Virus record (IMG/VR): IMGVR_UViG_3300045996_001613
Coordinates: 19,578-83,577 of that record
DNA length: 64,000 nucleotides
Source: a virus
Reading direction: 5' to 3' (one strand)
The notes under the pieces are model-generated. The model was given only the letters and a program-made list of their open reading frames with translations. It ran no database searches and had not been told where the DNA came from. The position numbers and the translations under genes were made by a program. Shown here in pieces: positions 27,853 through 35,178 of this stretch (position 1 is the first letter of the stretch; each line of letters starts with the position of its first letter).

Positions 27853-28851
27853 TTACTGGTTATTAGCGCAGCGCACTATGTTATCGGGCAGTTCGCAGCC
27901 CTTGAACGTCTCCCCGTTGAAGTCATTGTTCACCACGTCTATGTTAGACAGGTTTACGCGATCCGACCGGCCCGAGTCTGACGCAATCCCCGCGAGGTTC
28001 TTGGCGTTGTTGTCAAACACGTTGCCCTGCACCAGCGCGTTCTGAGAGTCGCGTATACTGACGCCTCCGCGGGTAGCCTCGGTCGAGTTGCCATGTATGT
28101 AGTTATCCTCGATCAGAGCCCCGCCGCTGCAGTTCTCATAGCGCACACCGCCGCGTGTGTTGCCTTCTACGTCGACGTTATGAATCCAGAACCCGTTAGG
28201 ATGGGTGGAACTTGGTGTGCAGCGCACGTCTCCCCATATGCCGTTGCCCTCATTGTCGTGCGCCCATCCACCGGACACCTCGATCACATTGATCGACTTG
28301 ATACCCGAGGACGTGAAGCCGAGGGCCGCGGCGGAACCGTTGTTGTCGAACTCGACGTCAAAGAACTTGCCATTGGCGTTACTTACGCCCATAGCTTCAT
28401 TGTTCGTGAACCGAGAGTTACGGACCACGGTGTTCTGTCCCGCGGAGCCTAGAGCTAATCCTGCACCACTGCCCGCGGACCCATCAAAGTTAGCCCCCTG
28501 TACTTGCACCCAATTTTGCGCATAGGGACCCTCCTTTGGCTTGATCACCTGATCGACGTTGTTAGTGCCGTTGACGATGCTAGTGATGTTCTCCGGATTG
28601 GTGCCGGCGACCGGACGGTTAGACACGGTGCCGGGTACCCCCACGAGTTCGTCTCCCTTGCGGGGCGCGATGGTCGCGGAAGTATTGTACGTACAGGACC
28701 CGAGCTTGAATGTGGTGCCGATGTCCTTGGCGTCGTTATTCACCACATTCGCGAGGTTCGACCCGCAGGGCACGTTGACCGTACGCGAAGCGCCCATCGA
28801 GAAGACCGCGACCACCGCGATCATCAGGGCTATTAGCATTACTTTCCTCAT
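27853..28851 (-). CDS. Secreted right-handed beta-helix protein, 332 aa
   Basis: An N-terminal signal peptide (MRKVMLIALMIAVVAVFSMG) precedes a pectate-lyase-like parallel beta-helix: repeated short strands with Asn ladders such as NTVVRNSRFTNNEAMGV, ALIEDNYIHGN and ALVQGNVFDNN. Such folds bind or cut polysaccharides, but no catalytic triad can be assigned. Export suggests it acts on the host surface or outside the cell. It is the last late gene, coupled by ATGA to a small membrane protein, and is followed by three terminators. It is probably a cargo gene and not a virion part. Confidence 0.75.
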   Translation of the reverse strand: MRKVMLIALMIAVVAVFSMGASRTVNVPCGSNLANVVNNDAKDIGTTFKLGSCTYNTSATIAPRKGDELVGVPGTVSNRPVAGTNPENITSIVNGTNNVDQVIKPKEGPYAQNWVQVQGANFDGSAGSGAGLALGSAGQNTVVRNSRFTNNEAMGVSNANGKFFDVEFDNNGSAAALGFTSSGIKSINVIEVSGGWAHDNEGNGIWGDVRCTPSSTHPNGFWIHNVDVEGNTRGGVRYENCSGGALIEDNYIHGNSTEATRGGVSIRDSQNALVQGNVFDNNAKNLAGIASDSGRSDRVNLSNIDVVNNDFNGETFKGCELPDNIVRCANNQ

Positions 28852-29003
28852 TCATTCCTCCCTTGTTCGGACAGTTGCTTTTCATTCATTTTACGCTGCT
28901 TGCGTGACTCTTTCCACGTCTTGTGTCTTTGGCGCATGGCAAACAGGGTACCCAGCGCAGTGATAGTACCCGTTATGCACAGATAGAATTCTACAGAAGT
29001 CAT
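28848..29003 (-). CDS. Small membrane protein, 51 aa
   Basis: ATG 29003 follows TAGGA; an upstream in-frame ATG at 29042 lies in the tRNA-Pro gene and is rejected. One transmembrane helix (VEFYLCITGTITALGTLFAM) is followed by a very basic tail. It overlaps the beta-helix gene as ATGA. Confidence 0.6.
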   Translation of the reverse strand: MTSVEFYLCITGTITALGTLFAMRQRHKTWKESRKQRKMNEKQLSEQGRNE

Positions 29004-29014
29004 TAGATTCCTAG

Positions 29015-29086
29015 TTGGGTATGTGGGGGTCGAACCCACCATTTCCGAGTTCCGAACCCGGAGTCACACCCCGCGACTTATACCCA
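29015..29086 (-). tRNA. tRNA-Pro (anticodon CGG)
   Basis: Acceptor TGGGTAT/ATACCCA, D-stem GTC/GAC with GG in the loop, anticodon stem CCGGG/CTCGG around TTCGGAA (anticodon CGG), and T-arm GTGGG-TTCGACC-CCCAC. The discriminator is A and CCA is not encoded. A U1-A72 pair is unusual for tRNA-Pro. Confidence 0.85.
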
Positions 29087-29214
29087 GCGATTACTCTGAA
29101 CGTATATCGCTAGGTCGTGGTCGATGTGAGTTTCCTGTGGTGATGTCCATAGGCCCATGATAACACATGATACGGCGCAGGCTCCCTCGTAACACACCTA
29201 CGCCCTGAAGAGGA

Positions 29215-29238
29215 CTCCATACGGGGAGTCGAACCCCA
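29215..29238 (-). other. Orphan tRNA T-arm and acceptor 3' strand
   Basis: On the minus strand TGGGG-TTCGACT-CCCCG followed by TATGGAG looks like the 3' part of a tRNA, but the matching 5' acceptor CTCCATA is absent from the space up to tRNA-Met. Probably a decayed tRNA. Confidence 0.4.
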
Positions 29239-29266
29239 CGCCTCTCCACCCGGTCCACACCCTACG

Positions 29267-29338
29267 TCGCGGGCTTGGGAATCGAACCCAATATCTCCGG
29301 CGTATGAAACCGGCGAGTTACCATTTCTCCTGCCCGCA
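29267..29338 (-). tRNA. tRNA with CAU anticodon (Met, or Ile2)
   Basis: Acceptor TGCGGGC/GCCCGCG (with U1-G72), 3-bp D-stem GAG/CTC around AAATGGTAA, anticodon stem CCGGT/GCCGG with loop TTCATAC (anticodon CAT), and T-arm TTGGG-TTCGATT-CCCAA. A is the discriminator; CCA not encoded. The stem lacks the GGG/CCC of initiators, so elongator Met or Ile2 is likelier. Confidence 0.85.
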
Positions 29339-29579
29339 ATGTGCCGGACGCGCCCTCGCTTCCCGGCGTGGGTACCCCGCTATGTCCACCCTTCCGTTTT
29401 ACGGCCAAGGGCACGGCACCCGTCCCAATTTAGGCCGGACTCACCCCTCTGCTATCCGACTTGGGCCACTCCTCTTCACCTCGCGTGACCTCGCCCAACC
29501 GCGGCCTCCCACCATACGTACCGCGTATTTACAGGAACCGTCGGATGTCCCGCAACCCGTCCCACAGTGGAGACTCGTG
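29339..29579 (-). other. Non-coding stretch between tRNAs
   Basis: No gene with a ribosome site and no further T-arm (GGTTCGAnTCC) is found. GTGCCG (29341-29346) and CGGCAC (about 29391-29396) are inverted copies and CCGT-TTT-ACGG is a small hairpin, so a decayed tRNA or small structured RNA is possible. Confidence 0.35.
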
Positions 29580-29652
29580 CTGCGACGGTAGGAATCGAAC
29601 CTACAACCTTCGCCTTAACAGGGCGCTGCTCTGCCTGTTGAGCTACACCGCA
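29580..29652 (-). tRNA. tRNA-Asn (anticodon GTT)
   Basis: Acceptor TGCGGTG/CGTCGCA with two wobbles, D-arm GCTC/GAGC, anticodon loop CTGTTAA (anticodon GTT), and T-arm GTAGG-TTCGATT-CCTAC. The discriminator is G, as in bacterial tRNA-Asn. CCA not encoded. Confidence 0.9.
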
Positions 29653-29718
29653 ATATTTCATTGTGGAGGGATCGCCCGCAACACGCCTCCAATGCGCCCC
29701 TACCCTAAAGCAAACCGA

Positions 29719-30138
29719 TCATGACGCACCCGCCGCAAAGTTTCTGCCAAGGTATTCTATAGCCCTCGCGAGGTTTTGTCTATTATCCTTCATGAGCCCT
29801 ATGCCGGTGTTGCAACTGTTGCAGAGAACCCCTCTCACAATATCCGTATCGTGGCAGTGGTCCACACGCATATTATTATTGTCGAGTTCTACGCTACAGA
29901 TCGGGCATATGCTGCCTTGGTTTGCCACGATCTCGTCGCGTTCTTCTAAGGTCATGTTGTACTTATGTTTGAGATTAGCACGAAGCCGATACTCCCCCGA
30001 GTTCCAGTGCTTGATGCACTTGGAGCACTTCCAACGTGGATTGGCGAGAGCCGGTGTGCGCTGATAGGTAGTGAGTCCGTGGTGCTTACAGACCCTGTAC
30101 GTGTATTCAAGAATGGGGGCGTTACGCCTCTTTCTCAT
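29719..30138 (-). CDS. Recombination endonuclease VII-like HNH nuclease
   Basis: Zinc and nuclease motifs are CPIC (residues 78-81), RVDHCHDT (92-99) and LCNSCN (105-110) with GIGLMKDN, matching the T4 endonuclease VII family, which cleaves branched DNA before packaging. An extra N-terminal CSKC pair (38-41) adds a zinc site. It lies next to the tRNA cluster and could be a free-standing homing-type endonuclease as an alternative. Overlaps the upstream gene as ATGA. Confidence 0.85.
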   Translation of the reverse strand: MRKRRNAPILEYTYRVCKHHGLTTYQRTPALANPRWKCSKCIKHWNSGEYRLRANLKHKYNMTLEERDEIVANQGSICPICSVELDNNNMRVDHCHDTDIVRGVLCNSCNTGIGLMKDNRQNLARAIEYLGRNFAAGAS

Positions 30139-30416
30139 GCGCCACGCCCCCCTAGATTAATGCCGGTCCCTCGGGCACAACCGCGAATGATCGCGGCCCC
30201 TACGTCCGCTGACTCATGACCGGCCCTACCAACGTATTGCGGCGGCAACATTGAGATGGAGCCGCCGATAATATCAAGTTCAAGCCGGAGAGCCACTGTC
30301 GGTATCGGGAAGATCAGGCGACAGGAAACCCAGGATTTTTTTTCTCGCGGATTTTTCAACTCCTGCCGTTGACTCTCCGGCCCACCCATACTACTCTCCC
30401 CCTCCTTAGATTTCAA
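30135..30416 (-). CDS. Hypothetical protein, 93 aa
   Basis: ATG 30416 and stop 30135 both overlap neighbours in ATGA style, which supports it as a real gene. The N-terminal third is charged and disordered; the rest (RLIFPIPTVALRLELDIIGG) is hydrophobic and strand-like, then Gly/Ala-rich. An A8 run in the coding strand (around 30338-30345) is a possible slippage or sequencing-error site. Function unknown. Confidence 0.5.
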   Translation of the reverse strand: MKSKEGESSMGGPESQRQELKNPREKKSWVSCRLIFPIPTVALRLELDIIGGSISMLPPQYVGRAGHESADVGAAIIRGCARGTGINLGGRGA

Positions 30417-31438
30417 GACCCACTTTTGAACCGTACATTGTGCTGGTCCTCTATGTACCCGTCCTCGTCCAGCCGGTACGCGACCGACCCGACGCGGCTG
30501 GCAACCCGTAGTTCCTCCTCGTAGTCGTCGCCCTCCGCGATGGCTGGGAGCCGTATTAATTCCATCTCCGCGGCCTCGGAGACCTCGCGGTGGTGAAGAT
30601 GCCCGATGTAGTAGTAGTAGTGCTCGACGAAGGCGCGATCCTCCACGCTGGCAACCATACTGACAGCCGTACGACTCTTCTCATGGGCCGAGGGGCTGCT
30701 TAGGGAGTTGATTCCCTTGCCGTGGTCAAAGAAGTGCATGCACTTCCCCTCCTTGAACCACACTTTCTGATCGTTGCGGACGTTGACAGTGACGCCGGGA
30801 ACGTTTCTATACCATGCGTCTACTTCTCTATAAGTCAGGTGGAGAAAGATGTGATCGTGGTTGCCCTCGGTGAACTCTATCTCCACCTCGTCACAGACCT
30901 CCCGGAGCCTGTCTATGCGATACTTCTCCGCCGCGGAACCCTCCTCTATGACCTTCTTGGCCCGCGTATCTTGGTGAAGTTGCGTGCCCGACTGCGTCTG
31001 CCCGTCAATCGCGTGCCAGAAGTCCCCGATATTTGTAGCGTAGATCTTCCGGCAGTGTCCGGGCTGGCGCAAGATCCACGCGGCTACATCGTCCGCGGTC
31101 TCACGTATGCGCTGACACGCGATGTGGGTGTCGTAGTCCTCTCCCCACCCCTCCTTGCCCCACACGTACTTGCCTATGTGGGGATCGGCTATAGGTGCAT
31201 GACACACCCAATCGGGACCCTCGTCTTTGACGTACTTGACCTTGCGTGGGCGCTTCTCCTCCTCACGCACAAAGCCCTCGTGAATGGCTTCTGCTGCCAC
31301 GATGGACAGTTCCCGCCAGTCATAGAGGGCTGCTTGTATTTTCTGTAGTTCGGTGTTTGCGCTAGTGAGTCTACTTTGGAATCGCTTTAGATCCCTCCGG
31401 TGTGCATCGTGGCTATACCACCACTGTGCGCTTGCCAC
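30413..31438 (-). CDS. Calcineurin-like metallophosphoesterase
   Basis: Metal-binding motifs are visible in order: DPHIG (Asp85, His87), NIGDFWH (GD motif), GNHDH (GNHD motif, about residue 203) and GHLHH (GHxH motif, about 287). The N-terminal 70 residues are helical. Related phage enzymes are DNA-repair-type nucleases or phosphodiesterases. GTG 31438 follows GGGAGG, 36 bases downstream of a promoter at 31474. Substrate unknown. Confidence 0.85.
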   Translation of the reverse strand: MASAQWWYSHDAHRRDLKRFQSRLTSANTELQKIQAALYDWRELSIVAAEAIHEGFVREEEKRPRKVKYVKDEGPDWVCHAPIADPHIGKYVWGKEGWGEDYDTHIACQRIRETADDVAAWILRQPGHCRKIYATNIGDFWHAIDGQTQSGTQLHQDTRAKKVIEEGSAAEKYRIDRLREVCDEVEIEFTEGNHDHIFLHLTYREVDAWYRNVPGVTVNVRNDQKVWFKEGKCMHFFDHGKGINSLSSPSAHEKSRTAVSMVASVEDRAFVEHYYYYIGHLHHREVSEAAEMELIRLPAIAEGDDYEEELRVASRVGSVAYRLDEDGYIEDQHNVRFKSGS

Positions 31439-31473
31439 TCGGACCTCCCGTATACCGCTTACACGTCGGGAGT

Positions 31474-31502
31474 ATTATACCTCAACTATTGACGATTCTC
31501 TA
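31474..31502 (-). promoter_or_regulatory. Promoter for the metallophosphoesterase gene
   Basis: On the minus strand TAGAGA, a 17-base spacer and TATAAT (31474-31479). The octamer GTCAATAG lies in the spacer (31486-31493). It separates this gene group from the lysis genes upstream. Confidence 0.55.
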
Positions 31503-31901
31503 GTTGAAATTTCCTTTAACGATAGACTGTGGATTGTAGATCAGCGTGTCCAGCATGTCCCTTAGCTCTCGGCGCTGCTCTCTGTAGGACGGAACACGAG
31601 GATCGGATAGCCGGAAGGTGTTGGGTGCCATAGAGTAGTCTATGACTACCGGGATGTCCATGAACGAAGTGCTCTTTTCGCGCTCCAGACCACGAAGGAA
31701 CGCACGAGCCATCGCCCCTTCGAGGTTTTTAAGCATGATACGATTAATCTCTTTTTCCAGCGCATCGCGGTCCTCTTCGTCCATGTTCTCTAGCATCTTA
31801 CTCAGCTTGGGGGCGTCCGCATCTTGCACGGTCTTGAGGAAAGGGGCGAAGTCTCCGCCACCCTTCCCTCTCCTGAGACCGGGGTCTCCCGCATTAGGCA
31901 T
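31500..31901 (-). CDS. Hypothetical protein, 133 aa
   Basis: ATG 31901 overlaps the holin-like gene by 8 bases; TTG 31904 is less likely. Gly/Arg N-terminus, a helical acidic centre (LSKMLENMDEEDRDALEKEI), and a C-terminal helical segment. No family recognised. It ends next to the 31474 promoter. Confidence 0.65.
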   Translation of the reverse strand: MPNAGDPGLRRGKGGGDFAPFLKTVQDADAPKLSKMLENMDEEDRDALEKEINRIMLKNLEGAMARAFLRGLEREKSTSFMDIPVVIDYSMAPNTFRLSDPRVPSYREQRRELRDMLDTLIYNPQSIVKGNFN

Positions 31902-32142
31902 CAAAACGATCCCCCTTGCGTCCGGGCTTTATCCCGAGGGATGCCTTGGAGCGCGTGTAACGCTGTGCCGTTAGCCCCGCGAGCACCTGCACGACCACTA
32001 CTAGGGTCGCAAGTTGCTCCTCGGTGAGTGCGTTGTCCACGCCCGTCAGCGCGATTACCCCCGCGTTGATCGCCGCGGCAATAGCCTGACTAACCGGAAT
32101 AGGATACTGCTTGAGCAGTTTCTTGATCTTCCTCATATTCAT
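31894..32142 (-). CDS. Small membrane protein, holin-like, 82 aa
   Basis: Two hydrophobic segments (VSQAIAAAINAGVIALTGV and TLVVVVQVLAGLTAQ) with a short loop and a basic C-terminus fit a class of phage holin-like proteins found beside lysins. ATG 32142 is coupled to the transglycosylase (ATGA). A holin would time release of the wall enzymes; other membrane candidates are at 34106-35162. Confidence 0.55.
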   Translation of the reverse strand: MNMRKIKKLLKQYPIPVSQAIAAAINAGVIALTGVDNALTEEQLATLVVVVQVLAGLTAQRYTRSKASLGIKPGRKGDRFDA

Positions 32143-32789
32143 TGCTTACCTCCTCTCTGCTGACCTATCACGGCCATTACATCTTTAGTTGGTGCGTCGG
32201 GAGCCGTGACCCGACTAAGACGGTTTTTCCAATGTCGCTCTAGCCGAGCGAAGTCTACATCATAGGGGTTGTCCGGGTTGTTCGACCGTCCATTGCCATC
32301 GTTGTACGCCTCGATAGCGTTTAGGTAGTCATACCGCGACAAGAGGCTGTCGAGGAATCTGATCGCGACGCGCAGTTGGTAACGAACAACGTGTGCCCCA
32401 CCTTCACGGTTCGCCTCGATTACGAAGTCCTTCATCGTAAGCTGTGGGACTCCGACGCCGTTCTGTCCCCCACCTTCCTCGATATTAAGAAGCAGAGCAA
32501 CCACCCGGTCCTGGGTCACCGGCACGCGGCAATACGGGGGCTCCTCGGTCCACGAGGGTCCCCAATCGCATCCAAAGATGTTCCTAGCCCCACTCTCCTT
32601 TTCCGCGAGGGCCGCGATCCGGGCTACATTGATACGCTTGCTATTAAACTGCCGTACCTCGCTGACTAGGATGCTGCCGATAGGCTCATATGGACCTAGC
32701 CAGTCGTAGTGATTGGCAAAGTAGCGGTCAATTATCTGCACCTTGGCAGAATCCCTTACGCCGAACTCTAGTCTCGATCCGCCTCGCAT
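32139..32789 (-). CDS. Lytic transglycosylase-like endolysin, 216 aa
   Basis: The SLT/lysozyme-like pattern is visible: catalytic Glu65 in LAEKESGA, then GVGVPQLTMK (GxxQ-like, 111-120) and AYNDGNG near residue 165. It would cleave peptidoglycan glycan strands. ATG 32789 overlaps the upstream stop (TAATG) and has GAGGGAG. It sits in a cluster of wall-directed enzymes. No signal peptide, so release depends on a holin or injection. Confidence 0.7.
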   Translation of the reverse strand: MRGGSRLEFGVRDSAKVQIIDRYFANHYDWLGPYEPIGSILVSEVRQFNSKRINVARIAALAEKESGARNIFGCDWGPSWTEEPPYCRVPVTQDRVVALLLNIEEGGGQNGVGVPQLTMKDFVIEANREGGAHVVRYQLRVAIRFLDSLLSRYDYLNAIEAYNDGNGRSNNPDNPYDVDFARLERHWKNRLSRVTAPDAPTKDVMAVIGQQRGGKQ

Positions 32790-33382
32790 TACCACTCCCT
32801 CAGCCTGACCTGTGCAGCCCAATCGAGCACAGTGATGTGTATATGGTAGTCATGCCTCGCGTCAGACCCCGCGGGTCCCGGCGGCGAGCCCTCCCACCAC
32901 GTCTGGAACGTCACCGGGTTACGCACCCACATGCGACCCCGGTATATCGCCCACCAGATGTCCGGGGGGCTCTCATCGTTGAAGATATGCGACCACACCG
33001 CGGCACCTACATCTAGGGGCAGTGGATCTCCACGCCCCCCAAACCCCCATATGTCGTAGGAGGTCATATCCCTGTTCCACTCCGGCGGGTGTTGGAAGTA
33101 CGTGTTTGCCCATATCTTGCCCTTGAATTGAGGCAGGTTCACCAGTTGGTGCAGATAGCTCTCGACGTCCGGGGGTCGCCAGTTGTAGTTCGTGGGGTGC
33201 GCCTTTACATACGGACCCGCGGTCGACCCGTCCTTACCCACACCGGGCTGCAAGATCACGGCCCGACGCCGCAGCGCCGCGTGCGTGTCTTCCTGCTGCT
33301 TGCGCTGTCTATTTCTGCGCTGTTTCAGGTTGCGCTTGCGCTGCTGGCGACGTAGTACGCGCTTCTGGCGCTTGGTAACCAC
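32789..33382 (-). CDS. Basic protein with His-rich C-terminal domain, possible M15-like peptidase
   Basis: GTG 33382 is chosen as start, 3 bases after the papain-like gene. Residues 1-40 are extremely basic (RQKRVLRRQQRKRNLKQRRN). The rest is aromatic-rich with the motif RGDPLPLDVG and a C-terminal SDARHDYHIHITV. The closely spaced His residues recall metal sites in D-Ala-D-Ala carboxypeptidases, but the full M15 signature is not present. Similar domains occur in actinophage unknowns. Role in lysis is inferred from position. Confidence 0.55.
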   Translation of the reverse strand: MVTKRQKRVLRRQQRKRNLKQRRNRQRKQQEDTHAALRRRAVILQPGVGKDGSTAGPYVKAHPTNYNWRPPDVESYLHQLVNLPQFKGKIWANTYFQHPPEWNRDMTSYDIWGFGGRGDPLPLDVGAAVWSHIFNDESPPDIWWAIYRGRMWVRNPVTFQTWWEGSPPGPAGSDARHDYHIHITVLDWAAQVRLREW

Positions 33383-33384
33383 TG

Positions 33385-34071
33385 CTACGCAGCCTTGGGC
33401 TCCGTTGAGGAGCAGCCTGTCCATCCAGAGAGATAGGAGAGTTCCCGCATGGTGCGATCATGCATGTACACGATGCCGCCGTCCCCGTAGTCCGTTCCCC
33501 ACGAGTTCTGGAATATCCAGATAGTGTTTCCGTCATGGAGTACGTAGAATCCTATGCAAAGTATCGCATGTCCTCCAACGAGAGGTCCGGTGGGGTAAAT
33601 GAAGTTGTACCGATCCGGCTCGTACATCCCGTCGAACCAGCGCATCGTCATGACCACTGGCCCCTTGTTCATTCTCATCCAGAGCTTTACGTCGTCGAGT
33701 GTTCTTGCCCACACGAATCTCTCGATGTATCCATAGCCGCGATAGATCTTCGCGCCCGCCTGATTACTGGTCCCCTCTTCTGGGGGCGTGTCGGCAAACT
33801 CGTCTATCGCTTGCGCCTCGGGATAGAAGCGGAAGGCGTCCTCGTCGGTCAGGAGCGTCGCGGGCACGCGAGGCCCCGCGTTGATCTTGTGCGCCCATGC
33901 AAAGAGCACACAGGCCCCCTCCTGACCCTGATTCAGAGTGGGTCCGGGATCGTAGAATGGTGACGTCTGTATAGTGGCGGTCGCGGGGAACTCCGCGGCC
34001 ATGAGATAGTTTAGAGCACGCTCATCTACAACGTACTTCGCTCCCAATCCTTTACGTCCACGTTTACTCAT
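33385..34071 (-). CDS. Papain-like C1 cysteine peptidase, 228 aa
   Basis: Catalytic motifs are LNQGQEGACVLFAWA (oxyanion Gln and Cys54), GGHAILCIGF (His168) and QNSWGTDYGDGG (Asn189), the C1A pattern. It has a short basic N-terminus and no signal peptide or propeptide. Its location among wall enzymes suggests an endolysin or a virion-associated peptidase; cleavage of peptide stems or host proteins is inferred. ATG 34071 lies 6 bases after a TACAAT box, so the mRNA may be leaderless. Confidence 0.85.
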   Translation of the reverse strand: MSKRGRKGLGAKYVVDERALNYLMAAEFPATATIQTSPFYDPGPTLNQGQEGACVLFAWAHKINAGPRVPATLLTDEDAFRFYPEAQAIDEFADTPPEEGTSNQAGAKIYRGYGYIERFVWARTLDDVKLWMRMNKGPVVMTMRWFDGMYEPDRYNFIYPTGPLVGGHAILCIGFYVLHDGNTIWIFQNSWGTDYGDGGIVYMHDRTMRELSYLSGWTGCSSTEPKAA

Positions 34072-34077
34072 AATGGT

Positions 34078-34106
34078 ATTGTACCAACCTTTGCTTTTAT
34101 TGTAAC
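34078..34106 (-). promoter_or_regulatory. Promoter with start at the ATG (leaderless)
   Basis: On the minus strand GTTACA, a 17-base spacer and TACAAT (34078-34083). Only six bases separate the -10 box from ATG 34071, so transcription would begin at the start codon. No ribosome site is present. Confidence 0.55.
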
Positions 34107-34558
34107 TAAGAGCCGTTCCTTCGTTCTCTTTGCCTCGCTATGTACATGTACCACCGTCGACGATAGTTTCGTATCCCCAAAAGTATCACGAACAGTAGAA
34201 TCTGGATCGCGCCCATAAGCATCTCGGTACTTATGAGTAGAGAAGATATAAATATGGCACGGTCCTCTCCCGACTCGGTAGTGGGAGGGATCATAATCGC
34301 GATCAGTCCCGCGGAGGTAATAACCAGATCCATAGGAACAAAGACCACGGACATAATGAACAAGCGAAAGGACAGGAATATAGAGCTATCACTTAGTATT
34401 TTCTCGGACTCCGTGGGCATGTCCGCTAATAGTCCAGCCCTCTCAGCAAGGTTTACTTGCCACTCTTCCCATGCTAGCAAGGGGATTATGACAGAAAGTA
34501 TCAGGAGTAGGAATCCTATGCCTGTCCATGTATACGCGAGATAATCTGTTGCAGTCAC
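34106..34558 (-). CDS. Multi-helix membrane protein, 150 aa
   Basis: Four probable transmembrane helices (about residues 8-30, 58-78, 80-92 and 102-128) and a basic tail (RNYRRRWYMYIARQRERR). Candidate holin or antiholin. Its last base overlaps the promoter of the peptidase. The start ATG is coupled to the upstream gene stop. Confidence 0.6.
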   Translation of the reverse strand: MTATDYLAYTWTGIGFLLLILSVIIPLLAWEEWQVNLAERAGLLADMPTESEKILSDSSIFLSFRLFIMSVVFVPMDLVITSAGLIAIMIPPTTESGEDRAIFISSLLISTEMLMGAIQILLFVILLGIRNYRRRWYMYIARQRERRNGS

Positions 34559-34824
34559 TACGATCCCTTCTTATCTTTAATTGACGCCTCCTTCGCCAAG
34601 GCTATTTCCCTTATGCGGAGGACGTGCTGCTCAATCCTCTCGGCGCTGGTTTTTACGTTGTTAGTCTCTTTGCGTATTGCTTCTAGGTCTCTCTCGCTTA
34701 GATCGCCCTCTACCTCAAAGGTCTCGAATGCACGGTCTTCTTTGCAGAACAGATACCATACCCCCCCTCCTATAGACATTCCGAAGACCAAAATCGCAAT
34801 GATTTGAAATATAACTATCGTCAC
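34558..34824 (-). CDS. Membrane-anchored coiled-coil protein, 88 aa
   Basis: N-terminal transmembrane helix (VIFQIIAILVFGMSIGGGVW) and a charged helical domain (residues 40-85). The layout resembles phage i-spanins and holin accessory proteins. Overlaps the upstream gene as ATGA. Confidence 0.55.
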   Translation of the reverse strand: MTIVIFQIIAILVFGMSIGGGVWYLFCKEDRAFETFEVEGDLSERDLEAIRKETNNVKTSAERIEQHVLRIREIALAKEASIKDKKGS

Positions 34825-35162
34825 TCTGGGCCTCCCTTGCTCAGTCTTCTGACATAAAGATCGGCCAACTCCACTGTAGCCCTCTGTCCCGCTTGGATAG
34901 CGGGTATGATCGAGTCACGATACTGCGCCACCGTCGTTTCCAAGCTGGAAATGCGACTATTCTGGCTATCTATCGTCTTGTCGCGATCTTCTATGCGCTT
35001 GTCCTTCTCTTTATTGAGCAGCCAGAACAAAGCGGCGATGGCCGACAGTATAGGCAAAACCAGCGTGGTAATCAACCACTGCGGAGGGATTGTAAAGCCT
35101 CCGGATGATACTTGGATTAGAAGTCCCACTTGCGCCCCCTCGGTTATCAGGCAGTCTACCAT
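34821..35162 (-). CDS. Membrane-anchored coiled-coil protein, 113 aa
   Basis: One central transmembrane helix (residues 28-48) followed by a heptad-rich helix (RIEDRDKTIDSQNSRISSLE) likely to form a coiled coil. Together with the next two genes it makes a three-gene membrane cassette at the lysis region, possibly holin and spanin functions. Confidence 0.55.
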   Translation of the reverse strand: MVDCLITEGAQVGLLIQVSSGGFTIPPQWLITTLVLPILSAIAALFWLLNKEKDKRIEDRDKTIDSQNSRISSLETTVAQYRDSIIPAIQAGQRATVELADLYVRRLSKGGPE

Positions 35163-35178
35163 TTAATAAAACTTAAAA

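Noticed and set aside
31900-32142. Large plus-strand frames over the lysis region as genes
   Set aside because: They lie opposite well-supported minus-strand genes and have no ribosome sites.
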